A stretch of DNA of 39,585 nucleotides, taken from Polyangiaceae bacterium. Its GTDB lineage: Bacteria > Myxococcota_A > Polyangia > Polyangiales > Polyangiaceae. Shown piece by piece: positions 16,914 through 24,889 of this stretch. The position numbers and the translations under genes are program-made. The notes under the pieces were generated by a model. The model ran no database searches. It saw only the letters and a list, made by a program, of their open reading frames with translations, and was not told the DNA's origin. The first letter of the stretch is position 1. Every line of letters starts with the position of its first letter. The DNA lies in NCBI GenBank assembly GCA_020848455.1, contig JADLAB010000400.1:1-39585 (forward strand). Direction: 5' to 3'.

Positions 16914-19148
16914 ATGGCGCATCGTCCGCGGGCCGCGTGCCGCTCGACCGAGCCGTGCGCGCGACGCGCGTGGCGCGTGCGGGCCGGCCTGTCGCGCGGG
17001 CGGGCTGCCGGGGTTGCGCTCCTCGTCGCCGCCGGCCTCGCCGCGAGCGTCGACGCCTGCGACTCGAGCGCGCCCTTCCCCTTCGACCTGTTCGATCCGG
17101 GGCTCGGGGGCGGCTCGGCCGCGGCCGGCGGCACGGCCGGCGCGGGCGGCGCCGTGGATCCGGAGCTCGGCGGCCCGTGCACCGTCGACGCCCAGTGCGA
17201 CGACGGCGTCGCCTGCACCTTCGATCGCTGCGACCACGACTTCGATCGGTGCCGCTTCGCCCCCGACGACAGCCAGTGTCAGAACGGCGGGTACTGCGAC
17301 GGCGTCGAGCGCTGCGCGCTCGGGCTCGGCTGCCAGCTCGGCGAGCCCGTGACCTGCACCCAGGGCAACGCCTGCGTCATCGCGAGCTGCGTGGAGGCCG
17401 AGGCCCTGTGCCTGTTCGCGACGCGCGACGTCGACGGCGACGGTGATCCCGACGCGCACTGCCAGGGGGGCCACGACTGCAACGACGCCGATCCGACGGT
17501 GAACGGCGGCGCGCCGGAGATCTGCGGCAACGCCGTCGACGACGACTGCAACGGCACCGTCGACGACGCGAGCTGCGTCGCGCCGGCGCACGACCTGTGC
17601 GCCGATCCGCTCGTGCTCGCCACGAGCGGCAGCTACCCGTTCACCACCGTCGCGGCGTCGCTCGACTATGCGGCGAGCTGCGCGCTCGCGACCCCCGCGG
17701 CCCGCGACGTCGTCGCGGCCGTCGTGCTGCCGGCCGGCCCGCCGGTCGACCTCGAGCTCACGGCTCGCGTGGGCGGAGCGGCGAACGTGGCGCTGTCGGT
17801 CTTCTCGCAGTGCGGCCCCGGGGCGGAGCTCGCGTGCTCGGGCAGCTTCCCGGCGCTGCCGAGCGGGCACCTGGCGAAGGTGCGCGTGCGGCAGGTCGGC
17901 GACCCTGCGGTCGAGGTCGCACTTCCGGTGTACGTCTGGACGGACGTCGGCGCGACGGGCACGCTCGAGCTCCAGATCCTGCCACCCGCTGCCGCCCCCA
18001 CGAACGAGACCTGCGGCACGGCGCTGCCCATCGCGCCGGGCGTGCCCGTGGTCGCGAGCCTCGTCGGTGTGGCCAAGGACCTCGCCTCGGCCTGCACCTC
18101 GCAGACGGGCGAGCTCGTGTATGCCTTCGACCTCGCGGCGAGCGCCGATGTCGACGTCTACGCGGTGTCGCTCGACGGCGACGGCCAGCCGGCGGTGTCG
18201 CTGCGCGGCTCGGGCTGTGCGCTCCCCGCGGACGAGATCGGCTGCCAGCTGGCGACGGGCGCCCACATCCACCGCACGGCCCTGCCGGCGGGGAGCTACT
18301 TCGTCGCGGTCGCGGCGAGCGCCCCCACCGACGTCTCGGTGACGGTCGAGCTCGGCCCGCCGGGCGTGCCGCCCGCGGACGAGACCTGCGCCGGCGCTCC
18401 CGCGCTGCCACCGAACCAGACGCTCGCGGTCGCGCTCGCCGACCACCAGGACGATCTCGCGACCGGCTGCATCGCGGGCGCCGTGGATGCCGCCTACGCG
18501 CTCGATCTCGCGGTTCCGAGCGACGTCTTGCTCGTGGGGCGGCGCGCGCAGGGCGACGTCGCGGCCGTGGCGCTGCTCGAGCCGCCCTGCGCGGGCCTCG
18601 CGGACGTCGTGGCCTGCGGGACCGGCAACGCCTCGCCGGTGCGCACGGCCCGCCGCAACCTCCCGGCGGGGAGCTACCGCGCCGTCGCCGAGAGCCTCCT
18701 CGGCGAGGACATGCAGCTCACGGCGCTCGTCCGACCCGCCGTGCCGCCGACCATCGTGCCCTTCGCCGACGACTGCAGCGACGCGCTCGTGATTCCGGCC
18801 GAGGGCGGCTTCTTCCAGGGCACGACCGCGAACGCGCACGACGACTTCAGCGCGGGCTGCGACCAGGGCGGCCAGGCGGCGCCCGACCAGCTCCTGCGGC
18901 TCGTCCTGCCGGCGCCGAAGCGCGTCGTGCTCGACATGATGGGCTCGGGGTACGCGACGCTCATCGACGTGCGCAAGGGACCGAGCTGCCCCGGTGTCGA
19001 GGTGCCGAACGCCTGCGCCGTGGGCTACGACGCGAGCCGCAGCTACCTCGACCTCGATCTCGCCGCGGGCACCTACTACCTGCAGGTCGACGGCTACACG
19101 AGCCAGAGCGGACCGTGGTTCCTCGACGTGCGGGTGGTCGATCCGTGA
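16914..19148 (+). CDS. Large surface protein with MopE-type metal-binding motif and four beta repeats
   Basis: The 744-residue protein has an N-terminal hydrophobic segment (about 31-45) followed by DAC with Cys49, so it is exported and possibly a lipoprotein, though Asp before Ala-Cys is not a classical lipobox. A Gly/Ala linker follows, then a Cys-rich region (about 85-165). Next is a Cys/Asp repeat of the putative metal-binding MopE type (about 172-218: DVDGDGDPDAHC, DCNDADPTVNGGAPEICG, DDDCNGTVDD). The remaining ~520 residues form four related modules of 115-125 residues. The last three each begin with ETC or DDC and all end with a LPAGSYFVAVA-like strand, resembling bacterial pre-peptidase C-terminal beta-sandwich domains. 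No enzyme domain is present. Such proteins are abundant in Myxococcota. Confidence 0.8.
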   Translation: MAHRPRAACRSTEPCARRAWRVRAGLSRGRAAGVALLVAAGLAASVDACDSSAPFPFDLFDPGLGGGSAAAGGTAGAGGAVDPELGGPCTVDAQCDDGVACTFDRCDHDFDRCRFAPDDSQCQNGGYCDGVERCALGLGCQLGEPVTCTQGNACVIASCVEAEALCLFATRDVDGDGDPDAHCQGGHDCNDADPTVNGGAPEICGNAVDDDCNGTVDDASCVAPAHDLCADPLVLATSGSYPFTTVAASLDYAASCALATPAARDVVAAVVLPAGPPVDLELTARVGGAANVALSVFSQCGPGAELACSGSFPALPSGHLAKVRVRQVGDPAVEVALPVYVWTDVGATGTLELQILPPAAAPTNETCGTALPIAPGVPVVASLVGVAKDLASACTSQTGELVYAFDLAASADVDVYAVSLDGDGQPAVSLRGSGCALPADEIGCQLATGAHIHRTALPAGSYFVAVAASAPTDVSVTVELGPPGVPPADETCAGAPALPPNQTLAVALADHQDDLATGCIAGAVDAAYALDLAVPSDVLLVGRRAQGDVAAVALLEPPCAGLADVVACGTGNASPVRTARRNLPAGSYRAVAESLLGEDMQLTALVRPAVPPTIVPFADDCSDALVIPAEGGFFQGTTANAHDDFSAGCDQGGQAAPDQLLRLVLPAPKRVVLDMMGSGYATLIDVRKGPSCPGVEVPNACAVGYDASRSYLDLDLAAGTYYLQVDGYTSQSGPWFLDVRVVDP

Positions 19149-19218
19149 CGCGCCGAGGCCCGCGCGGGCCAGCGAAAAGCCTGCCAAGTCGCCCGGCGGC
19201 CTGCTAGTTTTGGCGCCA

Positions 19219-20151
19219 ATGCTCAGGCGCATGGCCGCCATCGCGCTCAACACCTACCGGGAGAGCGTGCGCGCGCGCATCCTGGTCGGGCTCGCGGGCG
19301 TCGCCTTCGCGGTCGGCTTCTACTCGCTCGTCGTGGGCGCCTACACCCTGAGCGAGGCGCCCCGCGTCGTGAGCGACCTCGGCGGCGCGGTGCTGTCGAT
19401 CTTCGCGATCGCGGTCGCCGTCCTCGTGGGCGTCACTTCGCTGCACCGCGAGCTCGAGCAGAAGACCATCCTGCCCCTGCTCGCGCGCCCGGTCGGGCGC
19501 GCCGAGTACCTGGTCGGCAAGTACCTCGGGATGATGGTCGTGCTCGGCTGCTTCGTGGTCGCCGACACGGGCCTCGTGCTCATGCTGTGCGCTGCGACCG
19601 GCGATGCGTCGCCGGCGCTCGTCGCCGGGGTGGGCCTCGGCCTCGCCGTCGCCTTCGGCCTCGCCGCCTGGCGCTCGGCCTGGGTCCGCACCTTCGGCCC
19701 GTTGCCCCTCGCGCTCGTCCTCCTGGCGGCCGGGATCGTGCTGGCTGGCTCGGCGCCCGTCGAGCGGCGCGTGGTGCTGGCCAGCGCGGCGCTCGCCGCC
19801 TGCGAGATGAGCATCGTCGCGGCGCTGACGCTCTTCTTCGCGTCGTTCTCGACCCCGTTCCTGAGCGCCCTGCTCACGCTGCTCTTGTTCCTCATCGGTC
19901 GCAACGCCGACGCCCTGGCCCGTCTGCCGAAGAAGCTCTTCGGTCCGGAGCTCTCCGAGACGGGCAAGGTGCTGGCGAAGCTCGTGCCGAACCTGCACGT
20001 CTACGTCCCGGCGCGGCCGCTGCTCACGGGCGAAGCGGTCGACGCGAACCTCGCCAGCTACCTCGCGATGGCCTTGTGCGCGTCGGTCGGCTGGACCGTC
20101 CTTCTGCTGGCGCTCGCGTCGCTCGTGTTCCGGCGGCGCGATTTTCTGTGA
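19219..20151 (+). CDS. ABC-2 type transporter permease
   Basis: This 310-residue integral membrane protein has about six hydrophobic helices (roughly 22-44, 55-75, 105-130, 135-155, 165-185 and 190-225) and a last helix pair at the C-terminus before RRRDFL. The conserved cytoplasmic segment ELEQKTILPLLARPVGRAEYLVGKYLG after the second helix is typical of ABC-2 permeases of the NosY or antibiotic/lipid exporter type. It couples ATP hydrolysis on a separate ATPase subunit to export. No ATPase gene is adjacent; the only one in the window is at 27578. The stop overlaps the next start (ATGA at 20148-20153), so the following membrane protein is translationally coupled. Confidence 0.85.
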   Translation: MLRRMAAIALNTYRESVRARILVGLAGVAFAVGFYSLVVGAYTLSEAPRVVSDLGGAVLSIFAIAVAVLVGVTSLHRELEQKTILPLLARPVGRAEYLVGKYLGMMVVLGCFVVADTGLVLMLCAATGDASPALVAGVGLGLAVAFGLAAWRSAWVRTFGPLPLALVLLAAGIVLAGSAPVERRVVLASAALAACEMSIVAALTLFFASFSTPFLSALLTLLLFLIGRNADALARLPKKLFGPELSETGKVLAKLVPNLHVYVPARPLLTGEAVDANLASYLAMALCASVGWTVLLLALASLVFRRRDFL

Positions 20152-20813
20152 TGGACCGGGCACGCGTGCGCCGCGTCGCGGCCCGCTCGCTCGCGGTCCT
20201 CGCCGTCGTGGCGGCGGGGCTCGGCGCCGCCAGCGTCCGCGTCATCGTGGCCGGCGAGGGCGAGCTCGTCGAGAGCACCGCCGCCCTCGAGGCGGGCGAC
20301 GTGCGCGAGGCCATCGTGCGCGCGCGCCGGGCGGCCGGCTGGTACGCACCCGGTGCCCCGCACGTGCGCGTCGCCTACGAGCGACTGGTCGCCCTGGCGC
20401 GCGCCGCGGAGGAGCACCGGCGCTTCGACGCCGCGCTGCTCGCGTGGCGCGCCGTCCGGACGTCGGCGGTCGAGACACGCTGGCTCGTCACGCCGCACGC
20501 CGACGACCTCGAGCTCGCCGAGCGCGAGATCGCCCGGCTCGCGGCGGGCGCCGAGCGCGCTCCGGCCACGCGCACGGACGAGCCGGAGGCCTTCGCCGCG
20601 GAGCAGCTCGCGGCGCTCGCGCGCGCGCCGGGGCCGCGCCTCGGCTGGTCGCTCGCGCTCGTGGGGGGCTTCGCCCTCGCGGCGCTCGGCCTCGTGCTCG
20701 TCGCGCGCGAAGTGGCTGCGCCCGCGGAGCGTCGGGGCCTGCGGCGCTTCATCGGCCTCGCGGTCGGCGCGGCGGGCGTCGCCCTGTGGCTGCTCAGCTG
20801 GTGGCGTGCCTGA
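20151..20813 (+). CDS. Membrane protein coupled to the ABC permease
   Basis: This 220-residue protein has an N-terminal hydrophobic helix (about 13-33), an extracytoplasmic helical part with TPR-like Ala/Arg/Glu sequence (about 35-165), and two C-terminal TM helices (about 172-190 and 198-217). No family is recognised. It overlaps the permease by one base at the start (ATGA) and the next gene at its end (TGATG), so the three genes form a translationally coupled unit. It is probably an accessory subunit of the transporter; that role is inferred from position only. Confidence 0.75.
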   Translation: MDRARVRRVAARSLAVLAVVAAGLGAASVRVIVAGEGELVESTAALEAGDVREAIVRARRAAGWYAPGAPHVRVAYERLVALARAAEEHRRFDAALLAWRAVRTSAVETRWLVTPHADDLELAEREIARLAAGAERAPATRTDEPEAFAAEQLAALARAPGPRLGWSLALVGGFALAALGLVLVAREVAAPAERRGLRRFIGLAVGAAGVALWLLSWWRA

Positions 20814-21670
20814 TGGAAGCGCTCGGCCCCCCCTGGCCGGCGGCGCCCGAGCGCATCGTGTCGCTCGTCCCGAGCGACAGCTACAACCTGGTGCGCCTCG
20901 GCGTGGGCGCACGTCTCGTCGGGCGCACGCGCTACTGCGTCGCGCCCGAGCCCGAGCTCCGCGACGTGCCGTCGGTGGGTGGCACCAAGGGGGTCGACGT
21001 CGAGGCCGTGCTCGACCTCCGCCCCGACCTCGTCGTGGCGAACCGCGAGGAGAACACGCGCCACGACGTCGAGGCCCTCGCGCGCGCCGGCGTGCCGGTG
21101 CTGCTCTCGCTGCCGTGCACGGTCGGCGCGGGGCTCGAGCACGCCGCGCGCCTCGCGGCCCTGTTGCCCGAGCGCGCGCGCGACAACGAGGCCCTGCTCG
21201 CCGCGGCGCACGCCGTGCTCGCGCGGCTCCAGGCGCGGCCGGGGCCGGCCGTGCGCACCTTCCTGCCCATCTGGGCCAAGCCGCTCATGAGCGTGAACGG
21301 CGCCACCTTCGTGAGCGACGCGCTGGCGCTCGCGGGCGGCGTCAACGTGCTGGTGGACCGCGAGCGGCGCTACCCGCTCGCGGCGGATCTCGGGCGTGCC
21401 CCGCCGCGTCCGCTCGACGCGGCGCGCGGACGCGACGTGCGCTACCCGCGCATCACGCTCGAGGAGGTTGCGGCGCGTCGTCCCGAGCTCGTGCTCCTGC
21501 CCGACGAGCCGCACCCCTTCGGCGTGGCCGACGCCGAGCACTTCCGCGCGCTGCCGGGCCCTCCGGCCATCCTGTTCTGCGACGGCAAGGATCTCATGTG
21601 GTACGGCCTGCGCTGCCTCGAGGGACTCGAGGCGCTCGCCGAGCGAATCGCCGCCGTGCGGGCTGGCTGA
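20813..21670 (+). CDS. Helical-backbone metal/cobalamin receptor-like protein without signal peptide
   Basis: The 285-residue protein matches the pattern of BtuF/FhuD-type (TroA-like) periplasmic binding proteins. It has PERIVSLVPSDSYNLVRLGVGARLVGRT at the start, VGGTKGVDVEAVLDLRPDLVVAN in the middle, and two lobes joined by a long helix. However, it starts directly at the domain (MEALGPPWPAAPERIV) with no signal peptide or lipobox, so as annotated it would be cytoplasmic. Proteins of this kind are often called cobalamin-binding proteins in genome annotation. The start codon overlaps the stop of the previous gene (TGATG). The neighbouring ABC-2 permease is not of the BtuC importer type, so a classical importer is not supported. 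Confidence 0.75.
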   Translation: MEALGPPWPAAPERIVSLVPSDSYNLVRLGVGARLVGRTRYCVAPEPELRDVPSVGGTKGVDVEAVLDLRPDLVVANREENTRHDVEALARAGVPVLLSLPCTVGAGLEHAARLAALLPERARDNEALLAAAHAVLARLQARPGPAVRTFLPIWAKPLMSVNGATFVSDALALAGGVNVLVDRERRYPLAADLGRAPPRPLDAARGRDVRYPRITLEEVAARRPELVLLPDEPHPFGVADAEHFRALPGPPAILFCDGKDLMWYGLRCLEGLEALAERIAAVRAG

Positions 21671-21730
21671 GCGGCGGGGTCGCGGCCGCCGCCGCTTGTG
21701 GCGCGCCGGTGGCGCGCGCAAGACGGACGC

Positions 21731-22471
21731 ATGGCCACCACGCTCGTCCTTCTGCGCCATGGCGTGAGCGACTGGAACGAGAAGAACCTCTTCACCGGCT
21801 GGGTGGACGTGGCGCTGTCCGACAAGGGGATCGCGGAGGCACGCGCGGCCGGAAGGCTCCTCCGGCAAGCGGGCATCGTGCCGGACGTGCTCCACACCTC
21901 GGTGCTCCGGCGTGCGGTCGTCACCGCGAACCTGGCGCTCGAGCAGCTCGGGCTCGAGTGGTTGCCGGTGCGCCGCTCCTGGCGCCTCAACGAGCGGCAC
22001 TACGGCGCGCTCCAGGGCCTCGACAAGCGCGAGGTGGCCGGCAAGTACGGCCAGCCACAGGTCTTCGCGTGGCGGCGCAGCTACGACGTGCGCCCGCCCG
22101 AGCTCGCCCGCGACGACGAGCGCCACCCGGCGCGCGACCCGCGTTACCGCGAGCTCGCGCCCGACCTCCTGCCCCCGTGCGAGTGCCTGCGGGACGTCGT
22201 CGCGCGCCTCGTGCCGTACTGGCACGACGCCATCGTGCCGGAGCTGCGTGCGGGGCGCGTCCCGCTCGTCGTGGCGCACGGCAACAGCCTCCGGGCGCTC
22301 GTGAAGCACCTCGACGGCATCGCCGACGCCGACATCGCGGCGCTCGACATCCCGACGGGCCTTCCGCTCGTCTACGAGCTCGGCGCCGATCTCCGGCCGC
22401 TCGGGCGTCGCTACCTCGGCGACCCGGAGGCCGCCGCGCAGGCCGCCGCCGTGGCGAAACAGGCGGGCTGA
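21731..22471 (+). CDS. gpmA: 2,3-bisphosphoglycerate-dependent phosphoglycerate mutase
   Basis: This 246-residue enzyme of glycolysis and gluconeogenesis interconverts 3- and 2-phosphoglycerate in the cytoplasm. The catalytic phospho-histidine motif is [20 protein letters not shown] (His10). [23 protein letters not shown] and the second histidine in [15 protein letters not shown] are all present. Length and motifs match GpmA closely, including the insertion region containing YDVRPP that separates true dPGMs from other histidine phosphatases. It starts 60 bp behind the metal-receptor-like gene and may share its transcript. Confidence 0.97.
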   Translation: MATTLVLLRHGVSDWNEKNLFTGWVDVALSDKGIAEARAAGRLLRQAGIVPDVLHTSVLRRAVVTANLALEQLGLEWLPVRRSWRLNERHYGALQGLDKREVAGKYGQPQVFAWRRSYDVRPPELARDDERHPARDPRYRELAPDLLPPCECLRDVVARLVPYWHDAIVPELRAGRVPLVVAHGNSLRALVKHLDGIADADIAALDIPTGLPLVYELGADLRPLGRRYLGDPEAAAQAAAVAKQAG

Positions 22472-22608
22472 CCCGCGCCGCCCGCGCGGCACGGTGCAGA
22501 GCCTCCCGCCGTCGCCGCAAATCGGCTAAAGGGACCCCTCGGGCCGGCTGCCGCTCCCACGGCGTGCCGGCTCGGGTACGAGCGGCAGGCGTTTGTAGAG
22601 GGCTTCTC

Positions 22609-22893
22609 ATGGAGAAGAGTGCAGGGACCAGCTGGGGCCACGAGGCGGTGGTGAAGGAGCTCATGCGCGTGCTCGAGGTGCACACCGAGCACAAGGTCGA
22701 GCTCCGCGAGTCGACCGAGCTCGTGGGCGAGCTCGGCATCGACTCGCTCGGCGTGATGGAGGTCGTGGCGGAGCTCGAGGACAAGTTCGGGCTCACGATC
22801 GCCGACGACGATCTGCGCGAGGTCGAGACGGTGGGCGACGTCGCGCGAGCGGTCGAGACGCGGCTGCGCGCCGACGGAAGGTGGTCGGAGTGA
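22609..22893 (+). CDS. Acyl carrier protein paired with fatty acyl-AMP ligase
   Basis: This 94-residue ACP has the phosphopantetheine attachment motif ELGIDSLGVMEV (Ser46) and the acidic helix II (VVAELEDKFGLTIADDDL). The N-terminal ~12 residues are an extra extension. The stop overlaps the start of the ligase gene by four bases (GTGA), so the two are translationally coupled, and the ligase most likely loads an acyl group onto this carrier. It is not near fabD/fabG/fabF genes, so it is a dedicated rather than the general fatty-acid ACP. Confidence 0.93.
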   Translation: MEKSAGTSWGHEAVVKELMRVLEVHTEHKVELRESTELVGELGIDSLGVMEVVAELEDKFGLTIADDDLREVETVGDVARAVETRLRADGRWSE

Positions 22894-24686
22894 CGCTGCG
22901 CACGGTCGCTCGGGCCATCGAGGACGCCGCCGAGAGCGGGCGAACGGGCTACCGCTTCGTCGACGAGGCGTCGAACGCAGAGCCGTTCTTCACCTACGGC
23001 GGCGTGGAGCGTGCGACGGCGCGCTTCGGCGGTGCGCTCCAGGCGCTCGGCCTGCGCAAGGGCGACCGGGTGGCGCTCATCCTCCCCGACAACCAGGACT
23101 TCGTCTTCGCCTTCCTCGGGGCGGTGCGCGCCGGCATCGTGCCGGTGCCGATCTACCCGCCCGCCGGTCTGTCGAAGCTCTCGGGCTACCTCGAGAACAC
23201 GCTGCACATCGTGGCCAAGAGCGGCGCCCGCGTGCTCGTGACCGACGGCGACATCAAGCGCCTGCTCGGCGAGGTGCAGCTCCGGGCGCAGAACCTCGAG
23301 CAGATCGTCGCCGTGGAGGTGCTGCGCAAGGAACGGGCCGCGTTCCGCCCCGAGAAGATCGACCTCGACGACACCTGCTTCCTGCAGTTCACGAGCGGCT
23401 CCACGAGTCGACCCAAGGGCGTCATCCTGACCCACGGCAACCTCGCCGCCAACGTGCGCGCCTTCATGCAGCTCGGCCTCAAGGTCGAGGACGGGGTCGA
23501 CAGCGGCGTGTCGTGGCTGCCGCTCTACCACGACATGGGCCTCATCGGCTTCGTGCTCGGGCCGCTGTTCCACAAGAACACGGTCACCTTCATTCCGCCG
23601 CTGTCCTTCCTCAAGCGGCCGGCCAAGTGGCTCGAGGTGCTGAGCCGGCAGCGCGGCACCATCTCCTTCGGGCCGAACTTCGCCTACGCGCTGTGTGTCA
23701 AGCGCGTGCGCGACGAGGAGGTGGCCGGGCTCGACCTCTCGGCGTGGCGCGTGGCCGGCTGCGGCGCCGAGCCGATCCGCGCGGCCAACCTCCGGGCCTT
23801 CGCCGACAAGTTCGCTCCCATCGGCTTCGACCGGCGCGCCATCTTGGCGTGCTACGGCATGGCCGAGTCGAGCCTGGCGGTCTCCTTCGACAACGCCGGG
23901 GTCGGCGTGCGCAGCGACGACGTCGACGGCGCGCTGCTCGCCGCCGAGCACCGCGCCGTGCCGCTCGCCGGCGACGGCGACAAGGCGGTCGACGTGGTGT
24001 GCTGCGGGCCGGCCTTCGAGGGGCACGACATCGCCGTGTTCGCCGTCGACGACGCCGCCGGCGAGCGGCGCCTGCCGGATCGCGAGGTGGGCGAGATCCG
24101 CCTGCGCGGCCCGAGCGTGACCCGCGGCTACTGGGACGAGCCCGAGCTCACGCGCGCCGCCTTCGCGGGTGGCTGGCTGCGCACCGGCGACCTCGGCTAC
24201 TTCGTCGACGGCAGCCTGTACGTCTGCGGCCGCATCAAGGAGCTCATCATCGTCAACGGCCGCAACTACTACCCCCAGGACCTCGAGTGGGAGGCGGGCA
24301 AGGTCGAGGGCGTGCGCAAGGGCAACGTCATCGCGTTCGGGACGCGCAAGCCGCTCAACGACCGCGAGCGCGTCGTCGTGGCGTTCGAGACCGGCGTCTC
24401 GGACGTCGACGCACGCGAGGCGCTCAAGGTCGCGGTGCGCAAGGTCGTGCGACAGGGCATCGGCCTCACGGTCGACGACGTCGTGCCGCTCGACGTCGGC
24501 GTGCTGCCGAAGACCTCGAGCGGCAAGCTGCAGCGCGCCGCGACACGCGAGCTCTACGAGACCGGACAGCTGTGGACCCGCGCCTCGGCGCGCAAGACCG
24601 ACCGCCTCGCCGTCGCCAAGGAGATCGCCAAGAGCCAGCTCTCCTACGTGCGCCACGCGATCTTCGGCGGCGACAAGAAGCGCTGA
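22890..24686 (+). CDS. Fatty acyl-AMP ligase (FAAL)
   Basis: The 598-residue adenylate-forming enzyme activates a fatty acid as acyl-AMP and passes it to a carrier protein. The P-loop-like A3 motif is LQFTSGSTSRPKGVILTH, followed by the WLPLYHDMGLIGFVLGPLF motif characteristic of FAALs. CYGMAESSLAVSF, GWLRTGDLGYF, the IKELIIVNGRNYYPQDLE hinge region and the C-terminal catalytic lysine in KTSSGKLQR are all present. YYPQDLE and the overall pattern favour FAAL over fatty acyl-CoA synthetase. The GTG at 22890, overlapping the ACP stop as GTGA and with GGAAGG about 8 bases upstream, was preferred over the GTG at 22881. No polyketide or peptide synthetase gene is adjacent. Confidence 0.92.
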   Translation: MTLRTVARAIEDAAESGRTGYRFVDEASNAEPFFTYGGVERATARFGGALQALGLRKGDRVALILPDNQDFVFAFLGAVRAGIVPVPIYPPAGLSKLSGYLENTLHIVAKSGARVLVTDGDIKRLLGEVQLRAQNLEQIVAVEVLRKERAAFRPEKIDLDDTCFLQFTSGSTSRPKGVILTHGNLAANVRAFMQLGLKVEDGVDSGVSWLPLYHDMGLIGFVLGPLFHKNTVTFIPPLSFLKRPAKWLEVLSRQRGTISFGPNFAYALCVKRVRDEEVAGLDLSAWRVAGCGAEPIRAANLRAFADKFAPIGFDRRAILACYGMAESSLAVSFDNAGVGVRSDDVDGALLAAEHRAVPLAGDGDKAVDVVCCGPAFEGHDIAVFAVDDAAGERRLPDREVGEIRLRGPSVTRGYWDEPELTRAAFAGGWLRTGDLGYFVDGSLYVCGRIKELIIVNGRNYYPQDLEWEAGKVEGVRKGNVIAFGTRKPLNDRERVVVAFETGVSDVDAREALKVAVRKVVRQGIGLTVDDVVPLDVGVLPKTSSGKLQRAATRELYETGQLWTRASARKTDRLAVAKEIAKSQLSYVRHAIFGGDKKR

Positions 24687-24691
24687 GGAGC

Positions 24692-24829
24692 TCGTCGGTC
24701 GTCGGTCGTCGGTTCTCGGCCGACGCGGCCCTTCGGGCGGGCCCGACGCCAGCAACGGCAGGTCGTGCGACGCGGCGGCGCGGGCGCCCGAGGGGTCCGC
24801 CTAGCCGACCGACCACCGACGACCGACGA
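24692..24829. repeat. Long inverted repeat in a convergent intergenic region
   Basis: TCGTCGGTCGTCGG at 24692-24705 is perfectly complementary to CCGACGACCGACGA at 24816-24829 (one more T-A pair inward). The ~110-bp interior is GC-rich and contains a small CCCTTCGGG hairpin. The arms are themselves built from a GTCGGTC-type short repeat. It lies between the converging ligase and OmpA genes. It could act as a transcript end for the ligase or be a dispersed intergenic repeat family; the window alone cannot tell. Confidence 0.6.
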
Positions 24830-24833
24830 CATG

Positions 24834-24867
24834 AAAAAAGGGCCGGCGGTCTCGTGACCACCGGCCC
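24834..24867 (-). terminator. Intrinsic terminator of the OmpA gene
   Basis: GGGCCGGCGGTC (24840-24851) pairs with GACCACCGGCCC (24856-24867) around a four-base loop, with one mismatch. On the minus strand the hairpin is followed by six T (the A-run at 24834-24839). It lies 22 bp after the OmpA gene stop, as expected for that gene. Confidence 0.85.
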
Positions 24868-24889
24868 TCGTCGCGGCTCTACCGGGAGC

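Noticed and set aside
14055-19253. 1732-residue minus-strand open frame
   Set aside because: It lies opposite four well-supported plus-strand genes and is His/Arg/Ala-rich without motifs; it is a high-GC shadow frame.
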